NCBI GenBank assembly: GCA_905182425.1
Contig: CAJJBP010000001.1
Span: 1-64,000, forward strand
Reading direction: 5' to 3'
DNA: 64,000 nucleotides
Source of the DNA: an uncultured Planktomarina sp.
GTDB taxonomy: Bacteria; Pseudomonadota; Alphaproteobacteria; Rhodobacterales; Rhodobacteraceae
The notes beneath the pieces are model-generated. The model was given only the letters and a program-made list of their open reading frames with translations. It was not told the origin of the DNA and did no database searches. Shown here in pieces: positions 56,253-64,000 of this stretch. Within the stretch, counting starts at the first letter, position 1; the number at the start of each line of letters is the position of its first letter. Made by a program: the position numbers and the translations under genes.

Positions 56253-57782
56253 ATGAGCACACCGACTGTACTTTGCATTTTAGATGGCTGGGGGCTGAGC
56301 AGCGAGCGCACTGCAAACGCTCCTCTATTGGCACAGACACCTAACTTTGATCGTCTGATGGCTACATGCCCCAATGCAACATTAGTCACGCATGGGCCTG
56401 AAGTTGGGTTGCCGACTGGACAAATGGGCAATTCAGAGGTTGGCCACACCAATATAGGAGCAGGCCGAATTGTGCCCATGGATTTAGGAAAAATTGACCT
56501 AGCTATCGAAGATCAAAGTTTTTTTACTAATTCTAAAATCCTAGCCTTTGCAGATGTCTTACGCAAAACAGGTGGGACGGCTCACATTATGGGCGTCATC
56601 TCTAATGGAGGCGTACACGCCCATCTCTCACATATGCTTGCTACAATAAAACTTTTTTCTGCTCTTGATATTCCAATAGCCATACACGCCATTACTGATG
56701 GCCGTGACGTAGGACCCACTACGGCAAAAACATACTTTAAAATACTGATGGATAACCTCCCCCAAGGGGCTCAGATTGCAACCATCATTGGAAGGTATTT
56801 TGCACTAGACCGTGATAACAGGTGGGACCGCGTGCAAACTGCATTTGCTGCCATCACGCATGCAGAGGGATCACATGCTCAAACAGCGTTAACCGCAATT
56901 GATCAGGCCTATAGCGCTGAAAAAACAGATGAATTTATTCCTGCCACAGTAATCAGTGACTATGCAGGCTTGAAAAAAAATGATGGATTGTTCTGTTTGA
57001 ATTTCAGAGCGGACCGCGTCCGTGAGATTTTAGCAGCCCTCTGTGATCCTGATTTCGCAAGCTTTGATACAGGCCTACGTCCCAAATTAGCAGCTCAATT
57101 AGGGATGGTTAGCTACTCTGACGCACATGATATGTACTTTGAGGCCGCTTTTCCTAAACGCAATGTTGAAAACACACTTGGAGCTTGGGTCGCAAAACAT
57201 GGCAAACGCCAATATCGATTAGCTGAAACCGAAAAATACCCTCATGTCACATTCTTCATGAATGGCGGTCGCGAAACCTTATATCAAGGCGAAGAACGTT
57301 TTATGCCGGCCTCCCCCAAAGTGGCGACCTATGATCTGCAACCTGAGATGTCTGCCAGCGAAGTGACGGATAAATTTGTAGCAGCCATCGAAGCCAATTT
57401 CGATCTGATCATCACCAATTACGCCAATCCAGATATGGTTGGTCATACCGGCGACTTACAAGCTGCGATCACAGCTTGCGAAGCGGTAGATCGTGGGTTG
57501 GGGCGTGTTGTATCTGCTTTACAAATAGCTGGTGGCCGAATGATCTTAACTGCAGACCATGGAAATTGTGAAGTTATGCTAGATCCCGTAACTGGTGGGC
57601 CCCACACTGCACATACCACTAATTTAGTACCCGCTATAGTTGTTGGCACAACGGATGGCACACACCTATCTTGTGGAAAACTCGCAGATATCGCTCCAAG
57701 CTTACTCCATCTGATGGGCCTTCCTGTACCTACCGAAATGACAGGAACATGTTTGATACAAACCCCCAAGAGAAAAACTTGA
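56253..57782 (+). CDS. gpmI: 2,3-bisphosphoglycerate-independent phosphoglycerate mutase
   Basis: Interconverts 3- and 2-phosphoglycerate in glycolysis/gluconeogenesis. 509 residues; manganese and phosphoserine site ILDGWGLS and LPTGQMGNSEVGHTNIGAGR with Ser61, DGRDVGPTTA, RYFALDRDNRWDR and the late TADHGNCE. Start ATG 56253 with TAAGGAG upstream. It supplies 2-phosphoglycerate while serA draws on 3-phosphoglycerate. Confidence 0.95.
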   Translation: MSTPTVLCILDGWGLSSERTANAPLLAQTPNFDRLMATCPNATLVTHGPEVGLPTGQMGNSEVGHTNIGAGRIVPMDLGKIDLAIEDQSFFTNSKILAFADVLRKTGGTAHIMGVISNGGVHAHLSHMLATIKLFSALDIPIAIHAITDGRDVGPTTAKTYFKILMDNLPQGAQIATIIGRYFALDRDNRWDRVQTAFAAITHAEGSHAQTALTAIDQAYSAEKTDEFIPATVISDYAGLKKNDGLFCLNFRADRVREILAALCDPDFASFDTGLRPKLAAQLGMVSYSDAHDMYFEAAFPKRNVENTLGAWVAKHGKRQYRLAETEKYPHVTFFMNGGRETLYQGEERFMPASPKVATYDLQPEMSASEVTDKFVAAIEANFDLIITNYANPDMVGHTGDLQAAITACEAVDRGLGRVVSALQIAGGRMILTADHGNCEVMLDPVTGGPHTAHTTNLVPAIVVGTTDGTHLSCGKLADIAPSLLHLMGLPVPTEMTGTCLIQTPKRKT

Positions 57783-57899
57783 AGGTATAATTCACCAACA
57801 GTACCAATTTGAAATTAGTGGTTACTCAAAAACTGGAGCGGTTATGATGAAAGATGTCTATATAAAACTATATAAAATATTATAAGTATTAAAAGCACG

Positions 57900-57924
57900 G
57901 ATCCACACAGATTCTATGTGGATC
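57900..57924. repeat. 25-bp dyad upstream of ctpA
   Basis: GATCCACA (57900-57907) and TGTGGATC (57917-57924) are exact complements, and the inner AGA/TCT also pair, leaving one C/A mismatch around a central T. It lies between gpmI and ctpA. No T-run follows, so it may be an operator or an mRNA hairpin. Confidence 0.45.
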
Positions 57925-57988
57925 TCAAAGAAAATCAATTGTGAGCAGGCCCAAAGAATTTGACCTGCGGCGGAACAAGGATAGTAGT

Positions 57989-59323
57989 ATGAGAAAATTA
58001 CTGATTGCAACTGTGGTTGGCGGGCTACTTGGCGCAACAATAGCCCCCCAATTTTCAGGGCCTCTTCTGGCGCAAGAATCCGCTGAAGCCAAAACCTATC
58101 AGCAACTCAAGTTGTTTGGTGATATCTTTGATCGCATTAGGCTCGACTATGTTGAGGAAGTTGACGACGAAAAACTCATCGAAGCCGCAATTGATGGCAT
58201 GTTGACCTCATTAGACCCACACTCAAGCTATTTATCTCCCGATGACGCCGCCGATATGCGCATTCAAACACGTGGGGCTTTTGGGGGTTTGGGCATAGAA
58301 GTGACCCAAGAAGACGGTTTTGTTAAAGTTGTAACTCCAATGGATGACACACCCGCCGATTTAGCAGGCATGCAGCCAGGCGATTTTATAACCCATGTTG
58401 ATGGAGAAGGCCTTTTGGGACTTACTTTGAGTGAGGCTGTAGATTTGATGCGTGGTCCTGTAGGATCCAAAATAATAATCACTGTTGTCCGTGAGGGGGA
58501 ACCCGAGCCTTTCGATGTCACCATCATTCGCGACACAATCAAACTTACAGCCGTACGTGACCGGTCTATAGGTGAAACAGTTGTACTGCGAGTAAGCACA
58601 TTTAATGATCAAACTTATCCTAACCTCAAAGATGGGATCAAAACACAAATTGAGGCTGCTGGAGGCATAGAAAATATTAATGGTTTTGTGATTGATTTGC
58701 GTAACAACCCCGGTGGCTTACTAAATCAAGCGATAATGGTTTCAGACGCTTTCCTTGAAAAAGGTGAAATTGTTTCAACCCGTGGGCGCGATCCGTCACA
58801 AGCTGATCGTTGGAATGCACGCAAAGGTGATTTGGCTCAATCTAAACCCATTGTTGTGTTGATCAACGGTGGCTCGGCCTCAGCATCTGAAATTGTAGCC
58901 GGGGCACTGCAAGATCATCGCAGAGCGATTGTGGTTGGCACCAAAAGCTTTGGAAAAGGCTCTGTACAAACCGTGATGCCAATCCCAGGCGATGGTGCGA
59001 TGCGCCTGACAACTGCACGTTATTACACCCCTTCAGGTCGCTCTATTCAAGCTCTTGGTGTTTCGCCAGATATTATTGTCGAGCAACCACGCCGGGCTCC
59101 AAAAGAGGATGATACAGAAGAAGACAGTTCCCGTTCAGCCCGCTCAGAAGCCGATCTGCGCGGGTCCCTTGATAATGATAGCCTTAGTGAGAAAGAACGG
59201 AAACAGATTGAATCAGAGCGAGCCGTCGCCGAAGAAGCAGCAACATTGCGCGAGGATGATTTCCAATTGTCTTACGCAATTGACCTACTCAAAGGGCTAT
59301 CAAAAATTCAGACTGGTAATTAA
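57989..59323 (+). CDS. ctpA: Carboxy-terminal processing peptidase (S41)
   Basis: A periplasmic serine protease that trims or degrades envelope proteins. 444 residues from ATG 57989: signal peptide with LAQE cleavage region (about 28-30), PDZ domain about 95-170 (GAFGGLGIEV), and the S41 core LRNNPGGLLNQA (238-249), catalytic Ser in NGGSASASEI (293-302) and Lys323 in SFGKGSVQT. The tail is acidic and coiled-coil-like. Followed after 3 bp by rppH, a common pairing. Confidence 0.93.
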   Translation: MRKLLIATVVGGLLGATIAPQFSGPLLAQESAEAKTYQQLKLFGDIFDRIRLDYVEEVDDEKLIEAAIDGMLTSLDPHSSYLSPDDAADMRIQTRGAFGGLGIEVTQEDGFVKVVTPMDDTPADLAGMQPGDFITHVDGEGLLGLTLSEAVDLMRGPVGSKIIITVVREGEPEPFDVTIIRDTIKLTAVRDRSIGETVVLRVSTFNDQTYPNLKDGIKTQIEAAGGIENINGFVIDLRNNPGGLLNQAIMVSDAFLEKGEIVSTRGRDPSQADRWNARKGDLAQSKPIVVLINGGSASASEIVAGALQDHRRAIVVGTKSFGKGSVQTVMPIPGDGAMRLTTARYYTPSGRSIQALGVSPDIIVEQPRRAPKEDDTEEDSSRSARSEADLRGSLDNDSLSEKERKQIESERAVAEEAATLREDDFQLSYAIDLLKGLSKIQTGN

Positions 59324-59326
59324 CCA

Positions 59327-59821
59327 ATGATGCAAGCAATCGATATCGAGAGCCTGCCTTATCGTTCCAATGTTGGGATAATGGTGATAAACACAGACGG
59401 CCATGCTTTCGCGGCGCAGCGCATCAATAACCATTCCGATGCCTGGCAAATGCCGCAAGGCGGAATTGACCCTGGAGAAGATCCGCGTATTGCTGCATTG
59501 CGTGAATTAGAGGAAGAAACTGGAATTTCACCTGAGATGGTAACAATTCTGGCCGAAAGTGTTGACTGGATTCCATATGAGTTGCCTGCGGACCTCATTC
59601 CAAAGCTTTGGGATGGGAAATATCGTGGGCAGCTGCAAAAATGGTTTTTGATGCGTTTCAATGGTACTGACGCTGATATAAATATTTCAACAAAAGTTCC
59701 CGAATTTTCTGCTTGGAAATGGATCGCCCCTAAGGAACTGCCTTTAGCAATTGTCCCTTTCAAGCGCGATGTTTATGAACGAGTGCTGGAGGTTTTTAAC
59801 GAACATCTGAGCGGTAAGTAG
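59327..59821 (+). CDS. rppH: RNA pyrophosphohydrolase
   Basis: A 164-residue Nudix enzyme that removes pyrophosphate from 5'-triphosphate mRNA and so starts RNase E decay. The Nudix box spans 45-67 (GGIDPGEDPRIAALRELEEETGI in pieces: GGIDPGED, RELEEETGI). AWQMPQGG before it and WKWIAPKELP later are RppH-typical. Starts 3 bp after ctpA, so cotranscribed. Confidence 0.94.
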   Translation: MMQAIDIESLPYRSNVGIMVINTDGHAFAAQRINNHSDAWQMPQGGIDPGEDPRIAALRELEEETGISPEMVTILAESVDWIPYELPADLIPKLWDGKYRGQLQKWFLMRFNGTDADINISTKVPEFSAWKWIAPKELPLAIVPFKRDVYERVLEVFNEHLSGK

Positions 59822-59931
59822 TACGAATTATACTTACAATATTTAGCTGTATTTCATAGTCTTTGCATATCCCAGCTTGCGCAGAGCCAAATGCAATGGC
59901 ACTTGGTTGTTGAGAATTCCTAATTTATATA

Positions 59932-60655
59932 TTATTTTTTTATGGCCTTGCGTCCATTGCGTGTCAAACAATGGACCTCACCACTCTCAAACACTTTAGC
60001 AGTAACTGCTTTGCCATACCCTGCTCATGTATCAAGATTAATACGCTTTCCATAATGTGTGGCAAATTCAACGGGCGTATGCCCATGTACAATTAGCTTT
60101 GGGTGAGGCGTAGACCATGTGTGAAATTCCTTCCTGATCCAAAGTAAATCCTCTTCGGTTTGTTCAGGCAACGCGACGCCAGGCTAAATTCCAGCATGAC
60201 AAAAAAAAGCATTTTGGTTTCATAAGTTAATACACAAGCCTTCAGAAACTCTTTGTGTGAAGGAGGCACAGCTAATAAAGCTTCTGCATGCACATGCATC
60301 AGTCGGCGTCGGTTGAAAAGTTAAGACCATAGGAAGCCAGAGTTTTACGCCCCACCAAGCGTTCATGTAGCCAACTTAGATCAATAAAGATGGTTGGGTC
60401 TGCTCTACTTGGGCTTTCCAAAAACTATTCGGACATCCGGTCATGATTACCTTTTAAGAAAATCCAGTCACGACCCACGTCGCGGCCTTCAATCAATCGG
60501 TCTATAACACCACGACTATCTTTATCGCGATCGGTGTAATCACCCAGGAAGACAATTTTAGCTTAAGTAACACTATCTGTCTTAACAAGCGCAAGCGCTT
60601 CGTCGAGACCCTCCAGTTGTCCATGAATATCACCAATCGCATAAATTGGTTTCAT
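59932..60655 (-). pseudogene. Metallophosphoesterase (Ser/Thr phosphatase-like), decayed
   Basis: The frame from 60655 reads MKPIYAIGDIHGQLEGLDEAL, IVFLGDYTDRDKDSRGVIDRL, WIFLKGNHDRM and, near the end, LIVHGHTPVEFATHYGKRINLDT and SGEVHCLTRNGRKAIKK, all calcineurin-like phosphatase motifs. It is broken by in-frame stops: TAA after DSVT, TAG after MSE (a Trp expected), TAG after HAGI (a Gln expected), TGA after NLDT (a Gly expected), and by frameshifts near DAD and FFCHAG. Several nonsense substitutions plus shifts indicate true decay. ATG shares a base with the serA stop. Confidence 0.88.
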
Positions 60656-62247
60656 TAGACATCAAACTCCAAACGTTTCACTTGGATGAATTTTTCAGTT
60701 GCGGATAGCTCAGTAAGGACAAAATCTGAAATAGGTTCATCAACGTAAAGCAATGCAATTGCCTCACCACCCGCCTCAGCGCGACCCAATGTGAAGTTTG
60801 CAATATTAACACCGTTTTCGCCCAATTTCGATCCAAGTAATCCAATGATACCTGGAACATCATTATTCGTTGTGTAAAGCATATAGCGGCCAATTTCAGC
60901 GTCGACGTTGATGCCTTTGATCTGAATAAAGCGCGGCTTGCCATCACTAAAGACAGTTCCTGCAACAGAGCGCTCCCGCTTTTGCGTCACAACTGTTACC
61001 TTGATGTAAGCGTCAAATACGCCAGATTTATTCTGGTTTGTTGTGCTGATCTTAATTCCACGTTCCTGAGCAATCACCGGGGCACTCACCATATTCACGT
61101 CTGGATTTCCCGCCTTCATGATACCTGCAACAACGCCACAATTGAGCGCCTCAAGGTTCATGTTTGAAACCGTGCCATCGTACAGGATGTTTATAGCTTT
61201 GATTGGCTCATTGGTCATTTGCCCGATGAACGCACCTAGGTTGCCTGCTAACGCCAACCAAGGCCCCATAGTTTTCGCTTCCTCAGCTGTAACAGACGGC
61301 ATATTCAATGCGTTGGTCACTGCACCAGTCAAAAGGTAATCTGACATTTGCTCAGCGACTTGCAAAGCCACATTTTCTTGAGCCTCAGTGGTGGCAGCAC
61401 CCAAATGCGGAGTACACACAACATTTGGCAAGTTAAACAATGGGCTATTCGTTGCGGGCTCCACTTCAAACACATCAAATGCAGCCCCTGCTACATGTCC
61501 TTCTCTCAGCGCTTGCGCAAGTGCCTTTTCATCGACCAAACCACCGCGAGCACAGTTAATAATGCGCACCCCAGGCTTCATTTTCTTAATGGCTTCCGCG
61601 CTAATAATATTAGCTGTTTGATCTGTTTTTGGAACATGCAATGAGATAAAATCAGCGCGCCCGAACAAGTTATCTAGTTCCACTTTTTCAACACCAAGCT
61701 TCTGTGCACGCTCCTCAGACAGAAACGGATCATAGGCTATAACTTTCATTTTTAGGCCAACTGCGCGCTCACATACAATCCCACCAATGTTGCCAGCACC
61801 GATCACTCCAAGCGTTTTACTGGTCAATTCCACACCCATAAATTTGGATTTTTCCCATTTTCCAGCATGTGTTGAAGCACTGGCCTCCGGAATTTGACGC
61901 GCCACTGAAAACATCATCGCGATCGCGTGTTCTGCGGTTGTTATCATATTTCCAAAAGGCGTATTCATAACAATGATGCCTTTTTTAGAGGCCGCTGCCC
62001 TATCTATATTGTCAACACCGATACCAGCGCGGCCGATTACTTTGAGATTTTTAGCCGCATTTATAACCTTCTCAGTTGCTTTGGTTGCTGAGCGAATTGC
62101 AAGGCCATCGTATTGGTCTATCATCGAAAGTAGCTTCTCTTTATTTTTTCCTAAGTCTGGCTCAAAGTCGACTTCGATACCTCGGTCACGGAAAATTTGA
62201 ACGGCTGTTTCAGACAGTTTATCGGATACAAGAACTCTGGGGGCCAT
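60655..62247 (-). CDS. serA: D-3-phosphoglycerate dehydrogenase
   Basis: First step of serine synthesis, oxidising 3-phosphoglycerate. 530 residues, the long type: NAD loop LGVIGAGNIGGIV (about 145-157), INCARGGLVDE, CTPHLGAATTEAQ with the catalytic His, then an intervening ASB domain and a C-terminal ACT domain (VPGIIGLLGSKLGENGVNIANFTLGR) for serine feedback. 57 bp downstream of serC, so serC-serA are cotranscribed. Confidence 0.95.
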   Translation of the reverse strand: MAPRVLVSDKLSETAVQIFRDRGIEVDFEPDLGKNKEKLLSMIDQYDGLAIRSATKATEKVINAAKNLKVIGRAGIGVDNIDRAAASKKGIIVMNTPFGNMITTAEHAIAMMFSVARQIPEASASTHAGKWEKSKFMGVELTSKTLGVIGAGNIGGIVCERAVGLKMKVIAYDPFLSEERAQKLGVEKVELDNLFGRADFISLHVPKTDQTANIISAEAIKKMKPGVRIINCARGGLVDEKALAQALREGHVAGAAFDVFEVEPATNSPLFNLPNVVCTPHLGAATTEAQENVALQVAEQMSDYLLTGAVTNALNMPSVTAEEAKTMGPWLALAGNLGAFIGQMTNEPIKAINILYDGTVSNMNLEALNCGVVAGIMKAGNPDVNMVSAPVIAQERGIKISTTNQNKSGVFDAYIKVTVVTQKRERSVAGTVFSDGKPRFIQIKGINVDAEIGRYMLYTTNNDVPGIIGLLGSKLGENGVNIANFTLGRAEAGGEAIALLYVDEPISDFVLTELSATEKFIQVKRLEFDV

Positions 62248-62304
62248 GTCGGCTCTCCTTATTTTAAAACATTTAAAAGTAGTAGGCCTTTGGCGTAAGC
62301 AGAA

Positions 62305-63447
62305 TTATTGAGCTTCAAGCTCAATCAGGTAAGCCCACTCAAGCCACGGCAACATTGCCTCAATGTCAGCAGTTTCAACGGTAGCACCACACCAGATCCG
62401 TAATCCAGCCGGCGCATCTCGATATGCCCCAACATCAAAAGCCACGCCCTGCTCATCCATCCGTTTTGCAATGGCTTTTGCAAAGGCTGATGGATCTTCA
62501 ATTCGATTATCTGTAAACTTTAAACAAACAGAAGTAACAGAGCGCGTATCATCATTAATAGCCAGATTAGCAATCCAATGACGAGAACTGCAGAAATCCC
62601 ACACAGCTTGTGCGTTAGCTTGTGCACGTCCGATAAGGCCAGCAAGCCCACCAACACTTTTAGCCCAATCCAATGCAAAAAGATAATCTTCAACACAGAG
62701 CATAGACGGTGTATTAATCGTTGCACCAGTGAAGATGCCATCAATAAGTTTTCCATTTTTCGTAAGGCGAAAAATCTTGGGTAAAGGCCAACTAGGCGTA
62801 TAGCTTTCCAAGCGCTCAACAGCCCTAGGAGACAAAATAAGCACTCCATGTGCTGCTTCACCACCCAGCACTTTTTGCCAGCTAAATGTTGTAGCGTCGA
62901 GTTTTTCCCATGGAAGTTCTACGGCAAAAGCGGCCGAGGTTGCGTCGCACAGCGTAAGGCCCACACGGTTGTCAGGTATAAAATCACCGGAAGGCAAGCA
63001 AACACCGGAGGTGGTACCATTCCAAGTGAAACACACGTCATTGTTAAAGTTCAAGCGAGCCATGTCAACGATTTCGCCATACTCAGCTGTGTGCTCTGTA
63101 GCTTCGATTTTAAGTTGTTTTACTACATCACTAACCCAACCCGATCCAAAGCTCTCCCAAGCCACCATCTCAGCAGGCCGAGCGCCTAACATAGACCACA
63201 TCGCCATTTCAAAAGCGCCTGTGTCAGATGCAGGAACAATGCCGACTTTATAGTCTTTCGGAATGTTTAAAACCTGACGTGTTTGCGAAATCGCATCCGC
63301 TAATTTGGTCTTTCCACCTGTCGCACGGTGCGATCGACCCAGCCACGCATTCGACAGAGCATTCAAATTCCATGTTGGAGGTTTGGCACAAGGGCCAGAA
63401 GAAAAACGCGGGTTATCCGGCCGCGTAGCCGGTTGTTTAATAGCCAT
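62305..63447 (-). CDS. serC: Phosphoserine aminotransferase
   Basis: Converts 3-phosphohydroxypyruvate and glutamate to phosphoserine. 380 residues of the alphaproteobacterial type: [13 protein letters not shown] start, [36 protein letters not shown] and the PLP lysine in [30 protein letters not shown] closes the fold. Preceded by a two-hairpin leader and followed by serA. Confidence 0.94.
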   Translation of the reverse strand: MAIKQPATRPDNPRFSSGPCAKPPTWNLNALSNAWLGRSHRATGGKTKLADAISQTRQVLNIPKDYKVGIVPASDTGAFEMAMWSMLGARPAEMVAWESFGSGWVSDVVKQLKIEATEHTAEYGEIVDMARLNFNNDVCFTWNGTTSGVCLPSGDFIPDNRVGLTLCDATSAAFAVELPWEKLDATTFSWQKVLGGEAAHGVLILSPRAVERLESYTPSWPLPKIFRLTKNGKLIDGIFTGATINTPSMLCVEDYLFALDWAKSVGGLAGLIGRAQANAQAVWDFCSSRHWIANLAINDDTRSVTSVCLKFTDNRIEDPSAFAKAIAKRMDEQGVAFDVGAYRDAPAGLRIWCGATVETADIEAMLPWLEWAYLIELEAQ

Positions 63448-63468
63448 TTTTGCTATCCTCTCAGATAT

Positions 63469-63510
63469 ACGCCCTTCGTTGGGGAAGGGTGTCCCACTGG
63501 TGGGGGTACC
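63469..63510 (-). promoter_or_regulatory. serC-type leader RNA (two hairpins)
   Basis: Just upstream of serC, two hairpins lie in series on the minus-strand transcript: a 9-bp stem (63469-63477 with 63484-63492, core CCCTTC/GAAGGG) and a second with CCCA/TGGG around CTGG (about 63493-63504). Position and shape match the serC RNA motif known in alphaproteobacteria, a short leader in front of serC-serA. Its ligand is not established. Second hairpin limits are approximate. Confidence 0.7.
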
Positions 63511-63612
63511 GTTTAGTTACGAGCGCCACAAGAGCAGAAAAGGATCAAATCAAAATTTCATAGTCCATTAGAGGAGAACTACTTAGCCAATAGGAAACAT
63601 CGACTAAATCCT

Positions 63613-64000
63613 TTAAGGATAAGCGGCACGTAACTGGTCCACTTTTTCCTCAGATACATCGCCTCGTATAATTTCTCTGACAGAACCATCTCGATCTACC
63701 AAAAGCACATATATGTCGTTGCGTCCCTTTAGCCCCATTGCACGGTTAAAAGCACTGCGGCTGGAATAGATTGTAATAGTCCTTGCCCTCATCTTTTGAG
63801 ATGTAATTCCAGACCGCATCCCGTTATCTACGAAAGACCTGAAAATTGCAGCACCTTTTCCAACTACGGGCATTTCCACCCATGCTGGTCCTCCTGTTTC
63901 AGTGAGGCCAAGTCGCTTAACCCATGCATCAATCTTTGGCTGTTGCCGTTGCTTGTAGGCAACAAAAATAATTGTTGTTTCGCCAGGCAAGTCAGCCGGT
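63613..64000 (-). CDS. Uncharacterised protein, 5' end beyond the window
   Basis: The frame is open to the right edge (PADLPGETTIIFVAYKQRQQ at the start of what is seen), so a start codon lies outside; the TTG at 63988-63990 is internal. At least 128 residues are visible, including FRSFVDNGMRSGI and IYVLLVDRDGSVREIIRGD, which gives a thioredoxin-like beta strand pattern. Related Roseobacter proteins are annotated hypothetical. No catalytic motif is seen. Confidence 0.65.
   Translation of the reverse strand, partial: PADLPGETTIIFVAYKQRQQPKIDAWVKRLGLTETGGPAWVEMPVVGKGAAIFRSFVDNGMRSGITSQKMRARTITIYSSRSAFNRAMGLKGRNDIYVLLVDRDGSVREIIRGDVSEEKVDQLRAAYP

Overview
The window looks like chromosome of a marine alphaproteobacterium of the Rhodobacterales (Roseobacter-type). 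Grounds: a DUF2794 protein, an alphaproteobacterial-type SerC with a serC-type leader RNA, split MnmC activities (MnmD plus a separate FAD oxidoreductase), an ImuB-type polymerase under a GTTC-N7-GTTC SOS box, and many ATGA/TAATG-coupled gene pairs. Intergenic DNA is AT-rich. I saw no tRNA, rRNA, insertion sequence, prophage or CRISPR array; this is mostly core genome.

Layout. 1-1000: remnants of cobalamin genes (probable cobN tail, cobO broken by several indels). 1.1-5.2 kb: FMN reductase, a tandem Lin0512 pair, a divergent FAD oxidoreductase/mnmD pair and an EamA permease. 5.2-11 kb: lytic transglycosylase, dapA, smpB, sseA and an aromatic/aspartate aminotransferase. 11-14.6 kb: bifunctional penicillin-binding protein, then mlaC and mlaA (outer-membrane lipid asymmetry). 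15-17.8 kb: coupled run ridA-ugpQ-GNAT-like-phhB. 17.8-22.8 kb: peroxiredoxin, ferredoxin-type reductase, rsmD, a DEAD-box helicase with a highly structured leader, and map. 22.8-26.3 kb: broken sfsA, CinA-like protein, GNAT, AhpD-like protein, OmpA-like protein. 26.7-33.5 kb: lipoprotein, ilvD, CPBP protease, accD, folC, zapE. 33.5-42.3 kb: MFS, ornithine cyclodeaminase-like, HAD, EamA, yaiI, sthA, fghA, AEC transporter, rlmH, rsfS. 42.5-50 kb: leuC-leuD-leuB, 2OG-Fe(II) oxygenase, SDR, MFS, asd. 50-54.4 kb: carbonic anhydrase, M17 aminopeptidase, NlpC/P60 hydrolase, DUF2794 and a cluster of three very small genes. 54.5-64 kb: imuB, gpmI, ctpA, rppH, decayed metallophosphoesterase, serA, serC and an edge-truncated gene.

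The main metabolic themes are amino-acid biosynthesis (lysine/threonine via asd and dapA; leucine and the other branched chains via leuCDB and ilvD; serine via serA and serC), envelope maintenance (Slt, PBP1A, MlaA/C, CtpA, NlpC/P60, OmpA) and RNA/ribosome functions (smpB, rsmD, rlmH, rsfS, mnmD, rppH, helicase).

The most interesting signals are: a five-helix candidate cis-regulatory RNA directly upstream of the DEAD-box helicase (20163-20305); three previously easy-to-miss small genes at 53839-54373, including a cysteine-rich zinc-ribbon-like protein; the SOS box in front of an imuB that has no imuA beside it; and an uneven pattern of gene damage. leuB, sthA, the helicase and the oxygenase each carry one 1-nt shift, which could be sequence error. 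cobO carries many indels, and the phosphoesterase carries several nonsense codons, which looks like real decay.
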